Assembly: GCF_047663525.1 (NCBI RefSeq)
Contig: NC_092601.1
Coordinates: forward strand, 19,243,501 to 19,307,500
Length of the DNA: 64,000 nucleotides
Reading direction: 5' to 3'
Origin: Anas platyrhynchos
Taxonomy: Eukaryota > Chordata > Aves > Anseriformes > Anatidae
The position numbers and the translations under genes are program-made. A model generated the notes under the pieces. The model was not told the origin of the DNA, searched no databases, and saw nothing but the letters and a program-made list of their open reading frames with translations. Each line of letters begins with the position of its first letter. Position 1 is the first letter of the stretch. Below, piece by piece: positions 9,534 to 24,500 of this stretch.

Positions 9534-12500
9534 GTGCGTGGGGCGCCGGGGCTCGGCCGGCTCCTGGCGGCGGGGGGCGAGCGGAGCGCGGCGGGACCCA
9601 GCCCGGCAGCCGCGGCCTGGCTGGAGGCCGCTGCCCTGACAGCTCCGTGAGGAGCGAGGCGCGGGGGGGGTGCGTGGTTGGTGGGCCCGCCTGGCGCCCA
9701 TACAAGTTTTGGGGTCGTGGGGTCCTTCCCACTCTTCTAGCTCAAACAGTAAGGGAACGCGGGAGGGCAGCTGCTCGTGGCAAACTTGCCAGATTTATTT
9801 GAAGTTTGATGGAGAAAACTGAAAGTGATAAAAATAGGGCAGATGGGTAATGTGTTTGAAGAAAAAAAGTGGGTTTGGTGACTTCTATATACTCCACTGT
9901 ACTGGAAAATTGGCGTTGTGGCTGTTGTGGGAACGGCTCACTCCCAATGTCTTCTGTTAAGAGGGTGTCTGTGACCATCAGCTTCGCAGACCTTTAAAAC
10001 CATTTCACCCACAAGCGTGCTCTGTATGTAAACTATGCCTTGGAATTTCCTGTTAACGCAACCTGTTTTTTCACCAAAGACACTCATTCAAGTGCTATTG
10101 AGCGTGGTGTCATCATTAGCTTGTAACTCCTTTTTTCCTGGTTCCACGTGCTGACTGTGTTAGGACACTGGTGAAGGGTGATGGCTCTAATATGGTGCTC
10201 AATCGTCAGTGATGAGAGAGCTTTTGTACTGCCTGGCATGATACTTCAGCTTGTAGTGGTGATCTGCCATCTTGATAAGTTTGGATACGATTAAAGACTT
10301 TGGGATGTTGCTTCTCAGAAATAAAAAGAATTCTGAAGTGTTTTCATTTCTCAAATGGTAAACTTTTTTTTTCTGTTTGTCTTGCGCTTCTGTGACACTT
10401 TTATAGCAATCTTTTCTTAAAAATGTGTATTAGTTTTTTCCTTTTGCTGTTTCACAGAGTAAAATTCAAGTTAGGTAATATGTAGGTACACTGCAGTAAC
10501 TAACTTCACCCCTAGCCTTTAAAATGATTGCACTTAAAGCTCACTGATTGTTTACAAATATTAAAAATATTTATTTTCAGGAGGATGTCTGTAAAGGGAC
10601 TTAACAGCACAGTGTTCAGGGGCTGTTGATGAATTTTGTTGTATTGCATAACACGTAGGTGGATAAGTTTCAGAAGTCCTGATTTTATTTTTTTATAGTA
10701 GTGTTGAATAAAATTGTCAGACCCTTTTGAAAAGTGTTTAATTTGTTTTAAGGGCTTTGCTACAGGAGGGTCTGGAAACTTTGTCTGCAGTTGCTAATGT
10801 ATAGTAAGTTTCACAAACATTAGGGGCTGATTGGCCAGCTGTCTGGAGTTGTATCGGTTGGGTCTGCTAGAAACAGCCTTAAAACCAGAGTGTTGGATGG
10901 TAACATTGTGATGGAGCCCAATTACTACCCCGGGGGGCAGGGGGGAGGCCTATTAATAAAGGTTTTCTTTCTTCTTTTTCAATAGAATCCTCTGTAATAG
11001 CAAGTGAGGAGCAGAAAACAAAGTTATAGAAGGAAAAAAAAATACGACTAATTTATGCTCATAAATGTGTTATTCAATAAAGTGTTGCTAATATTCTTAA
11101 TATCAGTTCTACAAAGTATGTTGCCTTGTTCTCATGCCTGCCAGAATCTGGGGAAGAAAAAGTATCTGCCTCAGTAGGTTACAATGTTAAGTGCAATATT
11201 GCCTAAAGATGGAGTTAAAGCATATCTCTTAAAGAGCATCACGCATTTAAAGGCAGTGAGATCCTAAGATGCATTGCTCTTAGACTGTTTTGTTGTTTTG
11301 TTTTTGTTTTTTTTAAACAAATTCTAAACTTGGTGTATTAGCAGCACAGATACTTACTGAAGTTCTTGTAAGGGTGATTTCCACTTTAAAAAAAAAAAAA
11401 AAGGAAGTTGGAAATTTCATTTCTTACTACTTGGATGGAGGTATTTAAACACATTGTTCAAAGATAAAGTTAAAAAATAAACTAAATAGGACTTTTGCCT
11501 AAATGACATGTCTGGAATTCTTACATACGGCTGTAAAGCACTGGTTTCTTATGACTTCTGTCTGTGTAGGAGTTCTGACATGTTAAAATGATATTGGAAG
11601 GAACAAAGTGAAACTACAAATGGTCTGCTGGTTCAGGTGTTTGGGAATCTCTGACCTTCCAAACTGTGGTAACTGTTACTTCTTATAATGGAATTCTAGT
11701 AATGGAGGGAATGCTATTGTAAGCTGAAAGTAAATAGGAACTTAAATATCGATGGAAAAAATATGACCTGATGAACTCTTTCAGAGGCTGGGAAGGCAAA
11801 AAGGATGGTGGGAACCCATTTTAAAAAAAAAAGCCTGTTCTCAAGAATGAGTATTTAAACGTGACTCCTCTTCGTTTGATCTCAGTTTGATCACCATCTT
11901 TCACAATAGATATTCTCACAACATCCGCATTTTTTGTGGAAAAACTGCAAGCTTTAGAACTCCTGTTTCTTGAATAGTCTTTTTCTGCCCTAAAGCATTC
12001 TGACTCAAAGACACTTGGAGAAGGTATAAGGAAAGCATTCTTATCTGGCAGAATACATTTTAAAAATGAATGACTCTGAACTGCTTGTGGTGAGATGAAT
12101 AGTTTTAGGGAAGAATAGTGTTTTTAAAAGACTCTCTTGAACTGGGGACTTGCATGAGTTCGTTGTTGCAGCCTGCACTTGACTGCTTTAGTAATGCCCA
12201 ATGTGATGTCTTAAAACTCATGCTAACTCCAAAATCACTTGATCTCGCTGCTGGTGTGCCTGCTGAAAGGTCAACAGTATGCAAACTTAGCACTTCAGAT
12301 AAGACATTCAAGCAACTTTTAAACCTCGTCCTTACCTTCTTTAAACCTTGTACAAGTTTATATTGCAGTGCTAACTAATATCAGGGATTGCTTTGGTTAC
12401 ACCTCAGTGCAATTAATTCTTGGGCTGCCACGCAGTGTTATTATGCAGAGTCTTCAGAAAAGATGTGGAGTTCCTGGTTTCCCTGGTGAAGCTGAGTGTA

Positions 12501-15500
12501 GGTTGTGTATCTACTCAAAAACTGCCGTGGAGCTTAGACGCAGTGCCAGTCTGGGAGTCAGCTGATTGAACTCTGCCACCAGCAGGTTTGGGATCCATCC
12601 TTCTTGGGAGTGTGGAGGCAGCTAGAATATTGTCCCTTTGCCAAGCACTTAAGGCAGGCTCAGTTGGGTCGATCTTCACCTTGTCTCCAGCATTGCTTCC
12701 ACTTCCACCAGGCACAGGCTGAAGTGACACAATGACATTAAGGCTTCAGACACTCAGTGTGGTCAGATTGACGGCTGAAAGTTTGTTAGATTTTGTCAGC
12801 TCATCCTTTCAAGACCATAATGACCCAAGCGAAAGATCTGTGAGCCATTTGGGCTACTGACCTAGCTGATTTAAGAAATGATGGTGTGCCAGTGATAGCT
12901 GAGATTGGGGATACCTATTTTGGTGGAAGCTAAACACCTAGAAATAGTAGTCCACCCCATTAGTAAGGGTGTGTTGAGGCAGGGCTTTCAGTGCCAGCTG
13001 CAGAGCTCGTTTTGCTTGCTGTAAAGTGTGCAAATGAGCGTTGATAAGAACAGAGTTAAAAATGAGATGAGGGAACATATCTCAAGTGCTAGGGAGAAAA
13101 GGCATTCTTGGGAGTTGCACTGTTTTCTGGTAGAGACAATCTTGAATGTTGCTGGTGGTCATCATCTTTCACTCTTCAAATCCTTCCACCAATGGTAAAT
13201 TGTCTCATTACTAAGTAAAGCTGAGATGCCTAACAAAGGTGGTTTTGCCTACAGGGTCGCTTTCTGATGATGTTTTTGAAGAACATCTGTACTTTATCCA
13301 GGTGAAAATACTTCTCTACGTAGTGCTCAAAAGATGCTTTTTGCAGTCCTGTCAGGCTCAACATGGTGATCAAAACAGGCCATAAAATCCAGAATGAACT
13401 TTTTAGAGTAGCTTGTTCATAGTATACATTTGATGCAAATTCTGAAAGTCTGATGGCTTTAATAATTTTATACTATTTTTGCAGGAAGTTTGCAGACATG
13501 CAGGTTTTGAATTGAGATTTATACATAGGTATGAGGCAGCAAATCAGTTACTTTATTTAAGCTTGTTTGCCTCTATTCCTTGAAATGTTTCTTTCCCTGT
13601 CTCTTTCAAGTAGACTATCTTCTTACAAGAGATACAGCAATTTTTACACTGTTGCACCTCTTCTGCTTAATGTAACATCCATTTTTGCCTTTGTTTTTGC
13701 AAGCTTTCTGTACTAATCGAATCCATATTTTTAATCACAGGTCAGGCTGACGAAAGCCCCGTAGCCAGTTGCTGGCTGGCACCATCAGTAGAACAAGTTT
13801 TGTGCCGTCAGGGAATAGGCATCAACAGAATGGTCACCTCCTGCTTTGTTGAACACTTCTGCTTGAGCTCTGCTTGGACAACTGTGAAAAGTGGCCTTGT
13901 TGAGCGTGATCTCACCGCTCCTTTTGCAGATGTCCCGTCACGTGGAGGGGCAGGGACTGCAGAGTGACACTATTTTGCAGATCCTGGGGGTTGCCAAGCC
14001 CATGGGGAGCAAGCTTCTGCTGGGAGATGCCAGTTTAGTCTTAGAGCTGTTAGACTAAGCTGGCGTCTGTTAAATTCAAATTAGGCAAACAAGTTTCCAG
14101 AGGCTTCAAGAATACCTCTTCAGCTTTAGCCCTCATCCGACTTTAAAAGACATTAAGTTTTTACTTTGCATTGTTTTATTTCACTTTTATTAGAATTTCA
14201 TCACCAAAATGCATTCAAATAGTTAAGGCAAAGGACAAATAAATGTAGTAAAGCCTGGAACAGGGTCCTCTCACAGAAGTAACTCGGCTATTCACTCTCC
14301 TGTATATAATCACTCTTCCACAAATTCTCTGTCACAAGCAAATTGGACAGTATTAATTGCTAAATACCAATAAGTGTCCTATACAAATAAAGTCTTTCCT
14401 TCACGAGGAATTATTGCTCTTCTGTTGATCAGTTTAAATATGTAATAAAAGCACAGATTAACATTTAAAGGAAATTCATTCTTACATCATTTTGTTCCCG
14501 TGTGGATGGAGCTTTCTTCAATGCACACAACATGCAGACTGAAAGCAAGGAAATTTATGTATGCACACGAGGACAGCTTACTCAGAAGGCAAATGTTAAT
14601 GCATCTCTTCTAAGGGTCAATAGATTTTCACAAAATGCTAAAAGAGGACTTCTTCATCTATACCATAGACACTACAGATACGCTTGTTTGAATTGGCCTG
14701 TCTGCAGGCTTGTTTAATTTGTGAATAAATCCCTTGGCTATAGGGGACAATAGTTTACAGACCCAGCAGACTGATAGTGGGAACAGAAACAAAGCGTATT
14801 TTCACTGTTGAGGAAGAACAGACATTTTTAAAAATGCACAAGTTTTCTAATAAAAGCATAAGTTCTCAAAGGAAAAACATGTCTTTTTGGAATAGTTACG
14901 GCTGTCATAATCTGGTATGAAAGTGCAACAATTCTGTTTTTTAATTATGAGCCTGAGAATAGTAGATAAAAACTTCAAAAACAGCTCCTTGTAATATCCC
15001 TTGTCTACAGTTGTGTCATGCACAAACAAAACAGTATCTTTCCTCTGTTTCTTTCAGCTGATGTCCAGGCAGATGCAGCTGGGCAAGTCAGCTGTTCTCA
15101 TGTTTACAGTGTAGGAGAGGTGCCAGTTGTAATCTTCTGCAGGACTTCCAAGTTCTGCGTGCGGTACAGGCATAACAAACTCCTATGTATTTGTGGAGCT
15201 GCTGTTGCTTGTCCTAGAGCTCTGAAGTCTTTGTCCAGTGGCTTATTTTCTAGACCAGCAAGAATGCTGGACGTGACATCATACAGCAGGTAGAAACAGC
15301 TGCTTGGGAGCTGCAGCTCACCTGATCTCTCAGTTGCTTATCTAGGTTTCAGTATTCCTTGACCATCTCCAAAAAGTCTTATTGCAGGCCTTTCTTGACA
15401 GCTAACTTTGTAATGGTTACATTTTCCTTTTGAGAAGAGCTCCAGGGGTTGTTTCAGGATATATGACTTCTGTAAAAGCTCCTGTTTGCATGGATTTCAT

Positions 15501-18500
15501 TAGGAACTGTTTTCTCACACAATTCTAAACTGCCGTGAAGTTCAGAGGAAGTCTGCTGTTTGGTTCCCGTGGGGAAGATCAGGAATTAGTTTCAGCTAAA
15601 AGATTTCTCAGTTTTGTGTAGAAGCATTTTGTCATCTGGAAACAGAAGTCACATTTTGATTTCAGTGTTGAAATGATTGTCTGGTAGGTGTGTTTCAGTT
15701 TAAAGGAGACTTGTCTCTAGGAAAAACATTCTGAAAAATGGAGCATAAATTATCAAATATTCTTATTTTGTGTTTGATCACTGGGAAAACTACCCTGACG
15801 GTGTGTGACTAGATACATGGTGTCTTTGGTTTTCACACCATGGTTCTGATTCAATCTGCAAAGGTAAGGGCTTTTAGTATTTAAAACTGTAGATCGGTTA
15901 TAGGGACTGGCTGCTGATAGTGCTTCAAAATCGGCATATCTGACTTGTGGAAGTACAATAGAAAAGCCTTTCTAATAGAGAGATCTGCGTGTTTCAAGCT
16001 TGCTCAGTGTCTCAGGGAGCTGGGGGGGCATCCTATGTAAAAGGTCAAAAGGTTTTCTCCTTTTCAAAAGAGCAACATGATGTGAACCAAGGTAAAGCGT
16101 GGATAGCTTCAGGCACGCTGTTTTCTAAAAGCTTTTTGAAATCCGCCTTTGTAAGTCATTTTGAGTTATTTTGCTCTGCAGAAAGTGCCTGGAAAGATTT
16201 CACCCCTTTGTAGTTAATTCTAGCCAGGTAATAAGCTTAAGAGGAGCTGTGCTACTTTCATTTGAGCCAATTCTGGCCGGTCTGTGAAAGCAAGCTAAAA
16301 TAAAAAACCACAAAGATTGTGCGAGAAAGTTTCTAGTAATGCCAGTTTAGTTTCCACTTAAATTTAAAGCACTGAGTAGCTGAAAAGCCTGGTGGCTGTT
16401 GATTAATTAAGCTCCAAGAAATGGACAGAGTTGGCAGGTTCTCTTCTCCTGTGTACTGTCTCAACCACTAAGCAGCAGAAGTGAATTGGGTTTAGTTATC
16501 AACTCTGAAAGCAATGGCTGAAAGTTTTCAAGCTTTAGTTAAGTTCCTGTGCCGTTACAGGGCAAGCTAATTGGGCTTAAGAATTTGGTTTATGACTGTG
16601 CTGTGGTTTCTTTTTCTCTAAAACTCTGTTGGTGTTATAGCCTATTAGAAGTAAAAGCAATTTAATCAAGGACAGGAAGGAACCTTGTGCATTAGCAGGG
16701 ACTCCCCTTAAGTGACCTTTGAGACAATTTTGCTGTTGGTATTCAGACGAGTTTAAAAAAATAAATAAATCACGAAGCCCATGATCTTGCTGTTTATGTT
16801 TGATTATAAATGTAAAGACATTTTTTGAAGTGGACTGTTACTTCAAGACAAAGTACAGTGTCACGTGTAAAATTCCACTTTTATATCTGTACAAGGGTGC
16901 TCAGAAGTGCTGTCTAATTACATATTAATGTGCATTCTTATTGCTAATCTTTTTCTGTGTTTGTGGTGTGTTTGTTTTTTTTAGAATACACAGACGATAA
17001 TGCCCTGATCCCTAAGAACTCATCAGTAATTGTTAGAAGAATCCCTATTGGAGGAGTTAAAGCTACCAGCAAAACATACGTTATGTAAGTATCCACAAAG
17101 CACTGCGTTCTTTGTGAGCGTTTTCTTAACTTATTTTTTTGATTAATCTTAGTTTGTGAGAGGCATTCAGATTGTATATTTCTTGTAAAAGCTGTTAGTT
17201 TTTGTTGCAATGGGGTAGATTTTCATATATCTGTCCCAAAATGGACTAATATTTTTAGACCTACTAGGGCATTGGGTTCAAACTCCCGCAGCGGTAACTC
17301 TTCACATCCGTTCTATTGGCTTCTCAGGGGGGAGGTCATTTTCTGAGACCTGAGATCTGAACGGGTTTAGATCCTGTTTCCTCTACAAGAGGAGATCCCT
17401 TAGTGTACATATTGCTCTTCTTTGTTTTACAGTTGACACAAATATGCATGGTGCTGTGAATTTATAATTTGTTCCCATTTCAGTAGAGTCTCCTTCTCAG
17501 TGTGTGAATTTCTTGCATTTTTGGTCTGGGGATGTGGCAGTATTCTTATGGCCCAAACCCACTATTTTTGCATACTAGCAATAGAGGAAGGAGCAAGGGT
17601 TGCCATTTGGTGAGCCATGCAAACAAAAAGTCTCATACATAAGTGATTTTGTTAGCTTCTTAAAGACAAGGGTTGTTTAAGGCAAGGGAGAAAAGAATAA
17701 TATCCTTAAGTGTATTGCCTTTTGTTTCTGTACTGTGAAGGCATAGCTAAAGCTTTCCTTACTTGAAACTCAGTAAGCAGTTCAGCACGCTACCATTCCT
17801 AGTTATCTTTCTGTTTCACCCTAAGCTGGTATCTGTGCTCCAGGTTTTCATCTGTATTCCTAGCATTCATGAAGAACAGAGAATCACATGTATTGATTAA
17901 AATTAGACATTCAAATGCATTTCCTGACTACAGGATTAGTGCTATCGTTCATTTATTCATACAATCCAGTTCTGCAGCAGCCACATTAGTGTTGTTTGAA
18001 TGGCTTTCTTTTCCAACCTCCTTAAAGATATGCCCGTCCACCACAACTGGTGAACGTTATTGGTTTGTGGTTTTGCTATGCCTTTTTCGTGTTGGTTCTC
18101 GATAAGTAAGGTGTACTGATGAGTTACAGTGTGTCTCTAACAAACAGTACAGCAGCACCCTGGTACCCATGAAGCATTTGCATGCAAAAAAGTTGAATTT
18201 GTGTGGCTCTGCACATGAGCTTAAGCACATTGCTGCTGTAAGTAGTTGTAGTGCTTTCAGGCTCTACCTAGCAATTCTAGACCCCACATTTTTGTGCTTA
18301 TAAGCATTGCCTTGTCTTAGGGCTTAATTTACATACGTATGCTTAGTGCTGTCTTGTCAGTGCATCCTCCGTCTCTGGTTGGATGGCACCCTCTCCTGGT
18401 ATTGTAATGCGGTTGTAAAATTAGAGGATAGATGCTGCCAGCATCAAAGATTAATTAAATACCTGTATGTGGGGATAAAGAATTGCGCTGCCGTTTTAAC

Positions 18501-21500
18501 ATTGGAAATTAAGCAGGCAGATGAGCTTTCTGTCCCTAGCTGGAAATATTACAGAAACAAGTGGTGGAGTAGTTAACATTTAGGAATTCTGAGTGTATGC
18601 TGCAACGGTGGAGAGGCCTCCAAAATACGTTAACTCCTCTTGTAGTATGTTCCTCAAGGTAAAAATATGAAGAAACCATTGTGTGGTAATCTAAAGCATT
18701 TCCTTATACTTCCTCATCTTCAGGGAGTACGCGGCTCTAACTGTGAGCCTAGTGGTTTTCTAGCAGTGGCAGGAAACACAAGCCTTGCAGTTTGTACATA
18801 AATTCCGCAGCAGCCTTTAATTGCCTCTGCTCATGGGACACTTGGGATGATGTATGAATTGTTTGTTAACTATATCAGTGGTTGCATGCCTGATTCATGA
18901 GTAGCATGCAGATACAGATCAATCAGTATGTGGAATCTCGGCAAGTTTTCAAATGTACTAAAGAAATAGTTCCTAAAATACTGTAGCATTTTCAAGATTA
19001 TTTTAAAGCAAATTATGGCAATTAAGACCTTTTTTTCTGTCACAGGACTCCTAAATCGCACAAAATCCTAGAAACTGCTTTCAGGTGACATTTCTACTAC
19101 TATTTTTAGTCAATGTAGCATATGTAACACGTTTAATATTTTGGCACTTTCATGGCTAAATATAGTAGATATCTGAACACAGTGCTTGGGCTTCCACAAA
19201 GAAACACAGCTCTAAAGACTATGCTGCTGTCATTTTTATTTTATTCCTTCCTTTATCAGATGACTGGTTTTTTGTTTTGGTTTCCCACTTGAAACTTGTA
19301 CTTCAGAGTGTCTAGACTATCACTGTTCTTTCTTAGAAATTAAAGTATTGTGTCTGGTACCTAATTGTAATGCTAAGGATATACAGATTGGCTAAAGCTA
19401 GCTTCATGCTTAGAACATTGATTAAGAACACAAAACTGTAGTAGAGACTTCATATTTTTGCTCCTGATACAGCAGGGACAAAATACCTGAGGACTTGTGC
19501 TTGCACTGTTGTGTTCTGTATTTGTAAATCTTAAAATAATATTTAACAAAGTAGAAATGAGATTTTTTTAGTTGCACTGAATGTACCAAGGGAGAACAGT
19601 TTATGTATGTGAATAAATTTCTACATTCTCTAGACTACCAGAACATAATGTTATGATGCTCGGGTTTTATAACCTGTTTTCACTGCTATATGTTGGATAC
19701 AAGTGCTTTCTGTTAAATTCTGATCACCTTTATTTCTTCTTTTAGAAGTCGAACTGAACCAGTGAGTGGAACATCAAAAGCAGTATGTAAAAACACAATC
19801 TCACACTTTTTTCTACACACTGCACTTAATTATAAACAATGTAGCCTTGCATTAATTTTCCAAGTATTAACTTAATATATTTTCCAGCAAAACATAGTAT
19901 ATGTTGTAAATACAATGTATTTGATTCAGCATAGTAAAAACTGAGTAATGCCATCATTTGCACAGTTCTAATGTGAATATTGGTATTTGTGCCTAGTAAT
20001 GCATTGTATTTCATATTGAATATGCTAGAATATTTCCTGTATGACTTTGTGTTGTACAGATACTGTATGATCATTTTTAGATCATGTAGGTTTGAGGTTT
20101 GCACAATTGAACATGGTGCCATGTTCTACATCTGTCTGTCTATAGCTAGTAATATGTATGTTTGTATAGGTTGTTGTGTGCTTTTTGTTTCTTGCAATAA
20201 AAATGTTTGGAGTGTATTTTTTGCCATTTTCACATTGTATCACTTAGCTTTCGTTTTTAAATACTTTTTTGCCTAATGGTTTTTGAAAATGTTATCAAAA
20301 ACCACTGAGAAACCATTATTGTTAAACTCGATATTGTTTCTTATTTCTGACTTGGGGGTTCAAACAACTACTAAAACAAGCATATTCCATACAATTTCTG
20401 AGGACATTTCTGTGCAGCTAAATAACTCCTTTTTGTGTCCTTAAGCACTCAAGTATTTATTCCTAAAACTGAAATTGAAGTGATATTGTTTGGGCCCCTC
20501 AGAGTACATAAATGTCTTGAAAAGATGTGAAGACATGAATTTGAATATCATTGCTACACAAAGTGGTATTCTAAAGTTCTGTGTTTGGTCTTTTTGCTTT
20601 ACCTAACAAAACAGTTTAGTTTAATAGTTTGCAAGCGAAAATATCTAAAACCTGGTATAAAATTTTTGGCACAAGGTTAGAGCCTGGTGCATTTGTGGGT
20701 AAAGTCCATGTCATCTTTCTTAACTTTCGTCTGCACTGTACTTTTGGATCTGGGTGGCTTCAGGGTTGGATGCTGCTTTAACTTCCCAAAGGTTAAGCCT
20801 CTCTTTAGTATACCACCATTTTGAATTTCCCTTTGGAAAAGGGGGCAGCATTTTAATTCAGGCTTGAAAACACACTGTTACTCTGCTGCTAAAATATAGA
20901 TAAGTACATGAGGAAATACTTGATTGGTAACGGTCTTAGATACTGATTTGCCACTTGGGTCAAATATTGTGTATAACTACGGATTTCAAAATAGTTCTTA
21001 CAGTATAAAAATTACTACTTGGTGTTTTTTATTTTTCATCTTTATTTTAAGTATAACTGCTTTTTCTTCACTAGAATGGTGTGAGGCATTACACTAACCC
21101 TGGATCATTGGATCTGATCACTCATTAAGCTGTTAGGATAACTTAATCTAGAAATTCATGAACTCTGTGTCTGCATTCTGTGAAGAATGCAGCCTCTGGT
21201 TCCCATGGAGTGGTGTGCAATCAACCTCAGATGAAAACCTTTTTTAAATGTAGGTCTGAAAAGACTTAAATCTGAATCTGACATCCGTAATTCTACCGCT
21301 GATTGGTTCGAATTCCTTTTTCGACATGAATGCCTCCCATTGTGAGTTCAAGTTAGTTTAACTGGCCCAGTGACCCTAGTAGTTAATGTAATGCATTTGT
21401 GTAAAGCACGTTTATAGTATTTGATCTAATTCAGATGGGTTTTTATTTCTTGAAAACAGTTATTTTCCTTTTTGTTTACTAGCATGTGTATAAACACAAA

Positions 21501-24500
21501 TCACATGTTCATAAATAAAGTTAACATTCTTTTAGCCTTGTGTGTTCCCTGGCATGTCTGTATTACATTTTTAAGTAGCATCTGACCATAAGCTAACATA
21601 GACGTCTCAAAAAACAAAAAAGAGAGAAAAAAAATGGGAAAAAAAAAAAAGTATCTGCAGTGGTGGGGGGAAGACTTAGTGTTAGTTAGAACAGATTAAA
21701 GTTCTAAAGTGGAAGAGAGAGCAAAAATATTCCCCTCTCGTTTGCTCTGACTACCTGAGTTGGGCTGTGGGTAGGCATAGGGAGGGTGGAAGCCTCCTTG
21801 GAACTCTTCCTTTACAAGTCTTACATTTGTATGGAGGTGGATGGGTACTTAGATACGAAAATTAAAGATTACTTTAAAAACACTGCAGAGTCAGGCACCC
21901 CTAGTGTTGGAAGCACAGTGAGATTTACTTTTAAAGCCAGCTCAGATCTTGGTCTAAAGTTTTTGTTTGTTTTTAAATATCTGTATTTCTGTATGTATTT
22001 CAAAGTAGAGACAGCATCTTAGTGTGGTAGGGATAAATTACTGGAAAGCTCAGCAACTACTGTTAAACAGTAATGCCTAAGCAGCAAAGTTAAAGTGAGT
22101 AAGAAAAACAAAAAGGATGCACAAAAGCTTATGGCTCAAACATTTTTTCATTGTCTTTTTTATGTTAGCTGTTATTTTATGCTTCCAAATTTGTGGTGGT
22201 GTCCTATTGTTATTACAGACAATCAAGGAAGTGGATCCTTTTTGTTTTAGCATTAGTATTTCAACAACTGCAAGCATCTCTGTTTATCCTTAGAGTCTGC
22301 ATAAACGCACAGTTGTGTCCCTTGTTTCAGCGCCACTGAATGCAACTGCGATCCTTCCTGGCAGGATTTTCTGTTTAGCTAAGATCTCAGGTTTTAGGAA
22401 ACCACTATGATTTGGATATACCAAACTAGCCTTTTCCCTATTTTCTGTCCCAGTTTCTGCTTGCTGTTTTTTAGCTTCTGTTGAATCTTCTGTATGAAAT
22501 GAGAGTTCCTACATTCGGCTCTCAGATCTGTTTTCTTTCTCTGATTCTTCTGCAGGATTATCTTAGGGCTGTGTGCTAGATTCCTGGAGATTTTGTTTCT
22601 ACTTCACTAATTTGAGGGACTGGCAGGACTACTTCAATGGAAACATAAAGATTTAAAAAAAAATGAAATAAAAATGAAAAGAATGCAGGATCATTGGAAG
22701 ATGGCCATTGGGCAGACTTACTCAATAGTGCATTGTTTATTTGCTGCTTTTGGTACCAGTTTGGTAGAAATGAGTGCCATCATCTCCTTTAAGAAATTAG
22801 ACTGTTGCCTGCAGGCCAAACAATACTGTTTCCTAATAAAATATAAACACTAATTAACATTTTATTAATTGCTTTGTTTCGGTAACTGGTCAATACTCGA
22901 CTGTTTAATATCTCATTAGACTGCTAGGCTCCAATCAATAACTTCCCCAATATTTTAGCTGCCTCTGAAAACACACAAAATGGTAGCAGTTGTGCCTCCC
23001 TTGAGAGACCTCTTTTTTCCACACGTAAAGGAGTGACATACGGAGTGTACAGCTACACGATACTTAATCAGACATCCTTTTAAACATAGCTAAGTACAAA
23101 ATCTTCTGAAAAGAATGGAAGTTGAATCTTCTAGTAAGAGTTGCAGTGGAAAAAAGCTCTTTTACTCCAGATCTAGGTCTTTTCAAAGGCACAACTTAAA
23201 AATATGTTCAGATAGTAATATAGTAATGTTCATGTGCTTTCCCAAACATACAGAGAAGGAATGATTAACTAAAACCAGTGCGTTACTGGAGTAAGGAAAC
23301 ATCTTCTGCAGGTAGATATTTTTTCCCCTACAGTCTGCTAAAGCTACTGCCTCGAGTTCTTCCACCATGTTAGTAGAGGACAAGAGTGTTGTTTTTTTGG
23401 TGGTGTTGTTTTTTTTTTTTTTTTGGTGTGTTTTGTTTTGTTTTTCAGGGAAGGGTTTCTAATCTCTTTTCTGATCAATTTTGTGATCTCTTGAGGAGAG
23501 CTGTTCAGTTTACATTCTGAAATTTTATTCTACTTTTTTTTTTGAACAACTTGTAATAAGCAGAATTTGGAATGTCTTTCTGATAATGTTAACTGGTGTA
23601 AGTTTACTGCTGCCTGTGGCATAATTCAATAATGCATAATACTGGAAAAGGAAAAGGAGTTATCGTTTTCAGTTGTGGCCAAACTACACTTCGGTGTTGG
23701 TTCTCAATAAATGCTGCAGTCTGTTGTTAACCTGTGGCCTTAAGAGCTCCTTCCTGCAAGCTGGTCCTGTAGGTAGCTGAGGGCGAGGAGAGTGGTTGCA
23801 ATAAAAAAGCAGTGACAGGATTACGTTCTGAATCCATCTTTCATTACCAGTAGTACGCTTGATGCTTTCTTGCTTTTGTGCATTTAGTACTAGGCTGCTA
23901 TTTGAAAACTATTTTTGATCTGATAGCAGGGAGAATACTGAATACTCACACTTTCCAAACTAATTCATATCCAAACTAATTCATAGTATGTAGTCTAATA
24001 ATAAATAATGATAGAAATTAGTTTTCTCATTTTTATAGACTACTTTATCATGGTAAACACCTTAATTTCAATGATTTAAGCAGGTTTGTTTTTTTTTATC
24101 TAGGCAAAGTGATGGGTTGTTTTTATGACTGCTGTTTTGGATTGGTATTTTTATTAGGGTTTTGTGGGGTGTGGTGAGTTTGGCATTTTTAAATGACGTG
24201 AGGGGCAGAGTTTATGGTTCAGAGCTAACATGCCTGTGCTTTATTTTCACAGGCAGCTACTGTGTTCACAAAAACATAACCATGTGCATTTAAAAATGAT
24301 TAAACATTAAGCAATTAATTTACAGATTACACTGAAAATAAGTTTCCTGTAGTGATGCTTCTTTCTCAAATTTTTTTTTTTTTTTGAAAAAAAAAACTTT
24401 TTAGCAGAAAATTGAGTTTCCTTACCCCTTTGACTTTTATGCAGCTGTGAGCATTTGGCAAAATTCCCTCAGAGATACTCTTGAGCAATAGGTTGATCTC

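Noticed and set aside
21250-21330. tRNA-like B-box word GGTTCGAATTCC
   Set aside because: The word has an extra base relative to the B-box, no A-box lies at proper spacing, and no cloverleaf arms can be paired.
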